A stretch of DNA of 64,000 nt from Candidatus Acidulodesulfobacterium ferriphilum (GTDB taxonomy: Bacteria; SZUA-79; Acidulodesulfobacterales; Acidulodesulfobacteraceae): positions 813,656 to 877,655 of the forward strand of contig SGBD01000001.1 of assembly GCA_004195035.1 (NCBI GenBank). The letters are read 5' to 3'. The notes beneath the pieces were generated by a model. It was not told where the DNA came from and ran no database searches. It saw only the letters and a list, made by a program, of their open reading frames with translations. The translations under genes and the position numbers were made by a program. Below are positions 59,265-64,000 of this stretch, one piece after another; within the stretch, counting starts at the first letter, position 1, and every line of letters begins with the position of its first letter.

Positions 59265-62200
59265 TTAAGGTAACGTATTTTTATTTTTCTTCATAAAAAG
59301 TCCGCCGTATATAACGGGGGCAAGCCACAGGGACATAAAAACGGATATTAATAAGCCTCCCATAACCGCAACGGAAAGGGGTTTCAGGAGGTCGGTTCCT
59401 CTTCCTATGCCTATAGCCAGCGGCAGAAAACCGAAAACGTCGGCAAGCATAGTCATAAGTATCGGGCGGAGGCGTTCTCTGGCGGCAAGAAAAACGGACG
59501 AAGGGCTTGGGGACGAGTTAACCGCGCCGCTTATCTGCCTTGACCTTGCGAATATAAGGATCGCGTTATTGGTGGAAATAGCAAAAACTAAAAGAATACC
59601 GAGAAATGCCGTGCTATCGAGTTCTATGCCCGTTATTAAAAGGGCGGCAAGCGCCCCTGCTCCAGACAGCGCAATAGCTGTCATAGATGCGACTGCCGCC
59701 CGCTGGCTTGCAAACTGGAAACCAAAAAAGACAAAAATCAAAATCAGTGCAAAGATAAGCATAACCGCCATCTGCTCGAAGCTCTTTACCTGAGAGCGGT
59801 AGTATCCTCCGATAGAGGCTGTAACAGACGGCGGAAGATGCATTGAACCTATAACGAAGCGCGCTTTAGCCGCTCCTGCCGAAAGACCTTCGCCTTTTAC
59901 GGGCTGAATGAAGATATAGGCATACGGAGCCATATTCTGGTGGGTTATAAAAGGGACGGCTTTTTTGACGCGTATTTTAGAAAGATAATCTAATCTGGTA
60001 TGCGTGCCGTTTTTAAGGGTAAAAGGCCAGTTTTTTAGCTCCGGCAGGGTGACGGATTTGTTTTTAAGAAAAACGCGTACCGGCAGTACCTGTTCGCCGT
60101 ACAGCAAAAAGCCCGCTTTTTGTCCCCACAGGAGTCTTTTGACTTTATCCGCTATAACGGGCGGCGGTACGCCGTAAGCCGCCGCGTAATCGGACGGCGT
60201 CAGCGTTATTTCCGGTCCTGCCGAAGGAGATTTAAAATTGACGTACTGGAAATCGCCGGTTTTTCTTAGTTTACCTGCTAAAGTTTTACCGTATTTTCTG
60301 AGCGTGCCGGAGCTTTTGCCGAAAAGCATAACTTCTAAAGGCGCATGGGAGCCGGATAAAAACCCGAGACGGTTTACCATGAGCTGTTGAAAATTAAGGT
60401 CGATAAGGTCGGGAGCCGCGTTATGAAACTTATTATAAAGCCCTCTCATTATTTTTTCGGTTGTTTCGGTGCGGTTTCTTCTTAATACGATTGTCAAATC
60501 GCCTTTGTTAGGCGTAGAATAAGGGTTGTCCAAGCTCCTGCCGACTACTAAGGAAACCCTTTTTACGTTAGAGTTTTCTTTAGCGATATGCATAAGATAT
60601 TTTCCGGTTCTTTCGGTGCCGGCAACACTGCTTCCCACGGGAGTCCTGAACGGAACGACAAAAATTCCCTCGTCCCATTTCGGCAAAAAAGCCGTCCGCA
60701 GATAAAACATAGAAAACGCTATAGTTATTATCAGCGCAAAAATTACCGGCAATGCAAACCAAGGCGACCTCATGCCCTTAATCAGTATATAGCCATAAAT
60801 TTTTCTAAGCCTGTTTTTTTTATAAATTTTACTTTTTTTTCCGCCGTTTTTTCTTTTTGCAAGCATTACGGTAAGTATCGGGGTAAGAGTTAAAGCCGTC
60901 AGCTGTGACGTTATCAGCGCGATAACTATCGAAAGCGCCATCTGTTTAAAAAGGATGCCGAGAGTTCCGTGGATAAAGATAAGGGGTATAAAAACTATGG
61001 AAGACGTAATTGTCGCCGCGGTCATAAGCGGAAGTATTTTGCCTACACGCTCTAATGCCGAGTCGCCGCCTGTTTCATTCGCCAGCCCTCCCTTCATCTT
61101 ATGAAAACCTCTTTCCACTATGACAATCGCATGGTCTATCATAGCCCCTATCGAAGCGGTTAATCCGCCGAGCGTCATAATATTAAGACCGAAGCCTAAG
61201 GCATTAAGAATAACGACCGTTAAAGATACCGAAACGGGTATCACGGCAAGGGCTATAAGAGCGCCGTCCATACGCTTTAAAAAGAGGAATACTACGAACA
61301 ATGCTATTAAACCGCCGAGAATAAGCGCAATCCAGACATCTTTAAGATTGGAATGGATAAGCCGGCTTGTATTATAGACTGAGATTATTTTTAAACCTTT
61401 CGGCAGGCGGCTGTTTAAAGATTTAATGCGGCGGCCGATATTTCCGGCGACTTTAACCGTATTTATATTTAAATCCGGCATAATATCAATTAGAAGTGTA
61501 TGCCGGTAACCGCTTACCGCCGCTTCGCGGATTAACGGCGGAGAGATTATATTTACCCTGCCTAAGGCTTTTAAAGGCAGAAGAGTATGCCTTACCGGAA
61601 TCATAAGGTTTGACAGGTCTTTTATATCTGCCGGACGCGGGGTGGTCGCGATTACGAACTGCTTATGATATGTATTCAGCACTCCCGAAAAAAAAGGTCC
61701 CTGATACGACCTCAGTATTTTTACGATGTTTTCCGGACCGATATGATACTGGGCAAGACGAAGCGGATTTAAGTTTATTCCGGCCTCCGGCCAGCCGCGC
61801 CCGGTTCCTTCTATTTGATAAATTCCTTTAATGGAAAGTAAAGCCGGCCTGATTTTAAAGGCAAAAACCGACATCATATCGGAGCTGTTATAATCTTTCC
61901 TATTCGAAACAAGGGCATACTCGGCAAAAGGATATACGTTAGGGGACATCAGCCGGACGGTCATCTTGCTTCCCGGCGGCAGCGCCACCTGGCTTAAGCG
62001 GGATTCAAGCATTAAATAAGCTATATGCGGTTTTATGTTCGATTGAAAATAAACGGTGATTTTAGATATGCCGTTGCCCGTTTGGGAGCGGACGAGACGG
62101 ACGCCGGGTTCTCCTTCCGCCGCGGCTTCGAGAGGCTTGGTCGCCTGAACAAGCATAAATTTTACGGGAAGTCTGCCGCTGTGGACTAAAACGGAAACCC

Positions 62201-62333
62201 TTGGAAAATTGACATCGGGGAAAATGCTTTCAGGCATATTGCGCGTATAGAACCAGCCGATGCCGATAACCATTAAAGAAAGAAGAATTATCGAAAACTT
62301 ATTTTTTAAAAGAAAATTAAGATATCTTTTCAA
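59265..62333 (-). CDS. RND-family efflux transporter, inner-membrane subunit
   Basis: This 1022-residue protein has the RND layout: a first helix (about 12-30), a large periplasmic loop, a helix block around 330-490, a second periplasmic loop, and final helices ~850-1010. Conserved segments include FPDVNFPRVSVLV, VFLFLKRMDGALIALAVIPVS and GGLTASIGAMIDHAIVIVERG. In AcrB-type pumps that last motif has DD and in CzcA-type DG; here it is IDHA, so the proton relay differs. The drug/metal class is uncertain. It overlaps the adaptor gene by 4 bases. Confidence 0.9.
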   Translation of the reverse strand: MKRYLNFLLKNKFSIILLSLMVIGIGWFYTRNMPESIFPDVNFPRVSVLVHSGRLPVKFMLVQATKPLEAAAEGEPGVRLVRSQTGNGISKITVYFQSNIKPHIAYLMLESRLSQVALPPGSKMTVRLMSPNVYPFAEYALVSNRKDYNSSDMMSVFAFKIRPALLSIKGIYQIEGTGRGWPEAGINLNPLRLAQYHIGPENIVKILRSYQGPFFSGVLNTYHKQFVIATTPRPADIKDLSNLMIPVRHTLLPLKALGRVNIISPPLIREAAVSGYRHTLLIDIMPDLNINTVKVAGNIGRRIKSLNSRLPKGLKIISVYNTSRLIHSNLKDVWIALILGGLIALFVVFLFLKRMDGALIALAVIPVSVSLTVVILNALGFGLNIMTLGGLTASIGAMIDHAIVIVERGFHKMKGGLANETGGDSALERVGKILPLMTAATITSSIVFIPLIFIHGTLGILFKQMALSIVIALITSQLTALTLTPILTVMLAKRKNGGKKSKIYKKNRLRKIYGYILIKGMRSPWFALPVIFALIITIAFSMFYLRTAFLPKWDEGIFVVPFRTPVGSSVAGTERTGKYLMHIAKENSNVKRVSLVVGRSLDNPYSTPNKGDLTIVLRRNRTETTEKIMRGLYNKFHNAAPDLIDLNFQQLMVNRLGFLSGSHAPLEVMLFGKSSGTLRKYGKTLAGKLRKTGDFQYVNFKSPSAGPEITLTPSDYAAAYGVPPPVIADKVKRLLWGQKAGFLLYGEQVLPVRVFLKNKSVTLPELKNWPFTLKNGTHTRLDYLSKIRVKKAVPFITHQNMAPYAYIFIQPVKGEGLSAGAAKARFVIGSMHLPPSVTASIGGYYRSQVKSFEQMAVMLIFALILIFVFFGFQFASQRAAVASMTAIALSGAGALAALLITGIELDSTAFLGILLVFAISTNNAILIFARSRQISGAVNSSPSPSSVFLAARERLRPILMTMLADVFGFLPLAIGIGRGTDLLKPLSVAVMGGLLISVFMSLWLAPVIYGGLFMKKNKNTLP

Positions 62334-63331
62334 TGTTTTATCTCCACGGCAATACCGGATACAAGCCGTGTAACGGGGTATATTATTACGGGTTCGCCGG
62401 CGTTGATATCTCCTTTAACATATACCTTGCCGTCTTTCCGTCCTATTACTTTTATTTTCACGGCTTGAGCTTTGTTATGTTTTACCGCAAATACGACCGT
62501 CCCGCCTTTAAGCATAACAACCGCTCTTTCTGGCAAAGAAAAGGCGGTGGCGGAAGGTTCGGCAAAACGAAGGTTAACCCATTCTCCCGGTAATAAAGGA
62601 GAATTTTTGGGCAGGCTTATATAAACAGGCACAAGACCGTTATGAGCGGCATTGCCGCCGATAGAAATTATCCTGCCGGTTTCCTTAATGCGCCTTCTTT
62701 TTATTTCGACCCGCATATTAATATAAAGATTAAAACTCTGGGAAGGAGTTAAATATGTCCTTGCCCACGGCAATCCTTTGCCGTTTAACACGGCAACGGG
62801 GCTTCCCGCCGCAACTATTGCGCCGTCGGCCGTGAGATAATGCACGGTTCCTTTAAAATGTGAAATAAGGATGCCTTCGCGGTCAAGGGACTCAAGGGCG
62901 TGAAGAGACGAATATGTGCTAGACAGATTTAAAGCCGCCCGCTCCAATGTTTTTTTTGCCGCAACTCCGTAATTAAATAAAAGTTTTTCTCTTTTAAACT
63001 TTATCTTCGCGTATTTTACCGAAGCCTGCGCCGAAATAATTTTTGCGTATAAGCCGGGACTTACGACCCTTGCGATAACCGTTCCGGCGGTTACGGATTT
63101 TGGGAAAGGAAAGGATTCTATCAGCCTTCCCGTAAAAGGAGCCGTAAAAACCTGTCTGCCGTTGCTGTGAACCTTTCCGGGCGAGGTAATATTTTTTACC
63201 GCAAGCGTTTTTTTTGCATAGGCGACTTTTACCGGCATTGCGGAACCGGCAAAAGCTAAGGGCATGCCGATGCTGTAAACGATACACAAGGTTAAAATTG
63301 AAATTGAAATAAACACGGTTGTTCTTTTCAT
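62330..63331 (-). CDS. RND periplasmic adaptor (membrane fusion protein)
   Basis: This 333-residue protein has an N-terminal signal helix (residues ~5-29, ending PLAFAGSA). Then come the lipoyl-type half motif (APFTGRLIESFPFPKSVTAGTVIARVVSPGLY), a helical hairpin (about 95-145), a second lipoyl half and a beta-barrel. No lipobox cysteine, so it is anchored by its signal helix or free in the periplasm. It links the RND pump to an outer-membrane channel. It starts 4 bases inside the TolC-like gene and ends 4 bases inside the pump gene. Confidence 0.88.
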   Translation of the reverse strand: MKRTTVFISISILTLCIVYSIGMPLAFAGSAMPVKVAYAKKTLAVKNITSPGKVHSNGRQVFTAPFTGRLIESFPFPKSVTAGTVIARVVSPGLYAKIISAQASVKYAKIKFKREKLLFNYGVAAKKTLERAALNLSSTYSSLHALESLDREGILISHFKGTVHYLTADGAIVAAGSPVAVLNGKGLPWARTYLTPSQSFNLYINMRVEIKRRRIKETGRIISIGGNAAHNGLVPVYISLPKNSPLLPGEWVNLRFAEPSATAFSLPERAVVMLKGGTVVFAVKHNKAQAVKIKVIGRKDGKVYVKGDINAGEPVIIYPVTRLVSGIAVEIKH

Positions 63332-63951
63332 AGTTTTCCGTCTCCAGAGGGGATTATTCCCATATCTATATCTAACTGAGAAATTGCCAGATAAAACTCG
63401 TTTACTGCTTTAGCAAGTTCTATGCGCGATTTTATCCAGTTATTCTGGACTTCCTGTAATTCAAGAGCGTTAAAGGCTCCTGCTAAGTAACCTTCTTTTG
63501 TCATTTTAAAAACTTCCCCAGATTTTTTGACTAAAATTTTTGCTCCATAAATTTTCTTTTTTGAGGCTGCCGCTCTGCCGTAATCAATTGCCAGCCTTTT
63601 TTTTACGGATAATTTAACAGCGGATTTTGCGGATTTTAGCGCCATAAGCCTTTCACTTGCCGCATCAATAGAACCTTTATGAAGTCCAAAATTATAAATA
63701 GGGATGTTCAGCATAACAAAAAACTGCCACCCCAGATTCGGGGCATCGAAGGAATTTACGGTGTCCTCTCCGTATGCGGCGCCGCCATGAATACTCGGAA
63801 GTCTTCCTGCTTTATTTATTGAAACGAATGCCTTTGCAGATTTAATTTCAGCGCGTACTATTTTAATCAGCGGCTGTTTTTTTATAGCTTTAGAAATCAG
63901 CCTGTTTAAAGGAGGAATCCGGTAATTGACAAATGCCTGACCGCAAATCAC
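63328..63951 (-). CDS. TolC-family outer-membrane efflux protein, short form or truncated
   Basis: This 207-residue protein corresponds to one OEP repeat: long helix segments (LISKAIKKQPLIKIVRAEIKSAKA, YLAGAFNALELQEVQNNWIKSRI) and a strand region GWQFFVMLNIPIYNFG. Full TolC proteins have two such repeats and a signal peptide, about 420-480 residues. The C-terminal half matches but the N-terminal half and signal are missing. The start is a GTG at 63951 with an in-frame stop just upstream, and a TATAAT lies about 30 bases further. It may be a deletion or frameshift remnant; the first half could also lie beyond the window in another frame. Confidence 0.7.
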   Translation of the reverse strand: MICGQAFVNYRIPPLNRLISKAIKKQPLIKIVRAEIKSAKAFVSINKAGRLPSIHGGAAYGEDTVNSFDAPNLGWQFFVMLNIPIYNFGLHKGSIDAASERLMALKSAKSAVKLSVKKRLAIDYGRAAASKKKIYGAKILVKKSGEVFKMTKEGYLAGAFNALELQEVQNNWIKSRIELAKAVNEFYLAISQLDIDMGIIPSGDGKL

Positions 63952-64000
63952 AACTGTTCTTTCTCATCATAAGTTTTACATTCATTATACCAAACAAATG

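Overview
The window is AT-rich DNA from a Gram-negative, diazotrophic bacterium. It carries lipid A and heptose genes, an LptE-like lipoprotein, an RND/TolC-type pump and a complete structural and FeMo-cofactor nif cluster. An energy-converting-hydrogenase-related complex, paired NifI1/NifI2 PII proteins, an ANTAR antiterminator beside nif, and a HcyS/HcyD/HcyF-like sulfur-carrier cluster together suggest a deltaproteobacterial (Desulfobacterota-like) lineage. That placement is inferred from gene content only; there is no rRNA here.

Layout. 1-300: the 3' end of a quinol-type nitric oxide reductase gene. 601-7992: a six-gene operon for a membrane complex related to hydrogenase-4/complex I whose large subunit has lost the NiFe cysteines (Ehr-type). 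8275-8772: a tail-anchored 11-residue-repeat coiled-coil protein. 8801-9934 (minus): nifV. 10167-19595 (plus): sigma-54 promoter, structured leader with a terminator, then nifH-nifB-methyltransferase-fdxB-nifD-nifK-nifE-nifN-nifX. 19609-21148: a second sigma-54 promoter, then an ANTAR response regulator, nifI1 and nifI2. 21150-31986: housekeeping genes (ogt, FmdB, M29 peptidase, Crp/Fnr regulator, rsmD, phosphoketolase, copA, coaD, aminotransferase). 32000-34847: lpxK (frameshifted), lpxL-like and gmhB. 34981-46157: rpsT, holA, secG, tRNA-Leu(GAG), HD-GYP, gap-pgk, lspA, leuS, lptE, PAP2. 46289-53292: nucleotidyltransferase/pseudo-mutase fusion, hexose phosphomutase, glyoxalase-fold hydrolase, coaBC, DMT transporter. 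53419-57793 (minus): a SAM-I-riboswitch-headed operon with thrC, a ubiquitin-fold/NIL fusion, an E1-like enzyme, TusA, a cysteine-synthase-type enzyme and a JAMM peptidase. 58341-63951: a DUF5714-like protein and a tripartite RND efflux operon.

Two systems stand out. First, nif control: the nifH leader has two small hairpins, the second sharing a strand with a strong intrinsic terminator. That is the geometry of an ANTAR-controlled antitermination switch, and an ANTAR response regulator sits at the end of the same cluster behind its own sigma-54 promoter. It resembles the GnfR regulation described in Geobacter. Second, the SAM-riboswitch operon looks like a thiocarboxylate-dependent homocysteine/cysteine pathway in which the carrier's Gly-Gly is internal, fused to a NIL domain, so that the JAMM peptidase would have to cut it free.

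Smaller points of interest are palindromic repeats inserted in frame in two adjacent Ehr genes, a family of ATTCCC-N8-GGGAAT palindromes (one copy with terminal inverted repeats and an 8-bp flanking direct repeat), a methyltransferase inside the nif operon, and an lpxK split at an A10 tract.
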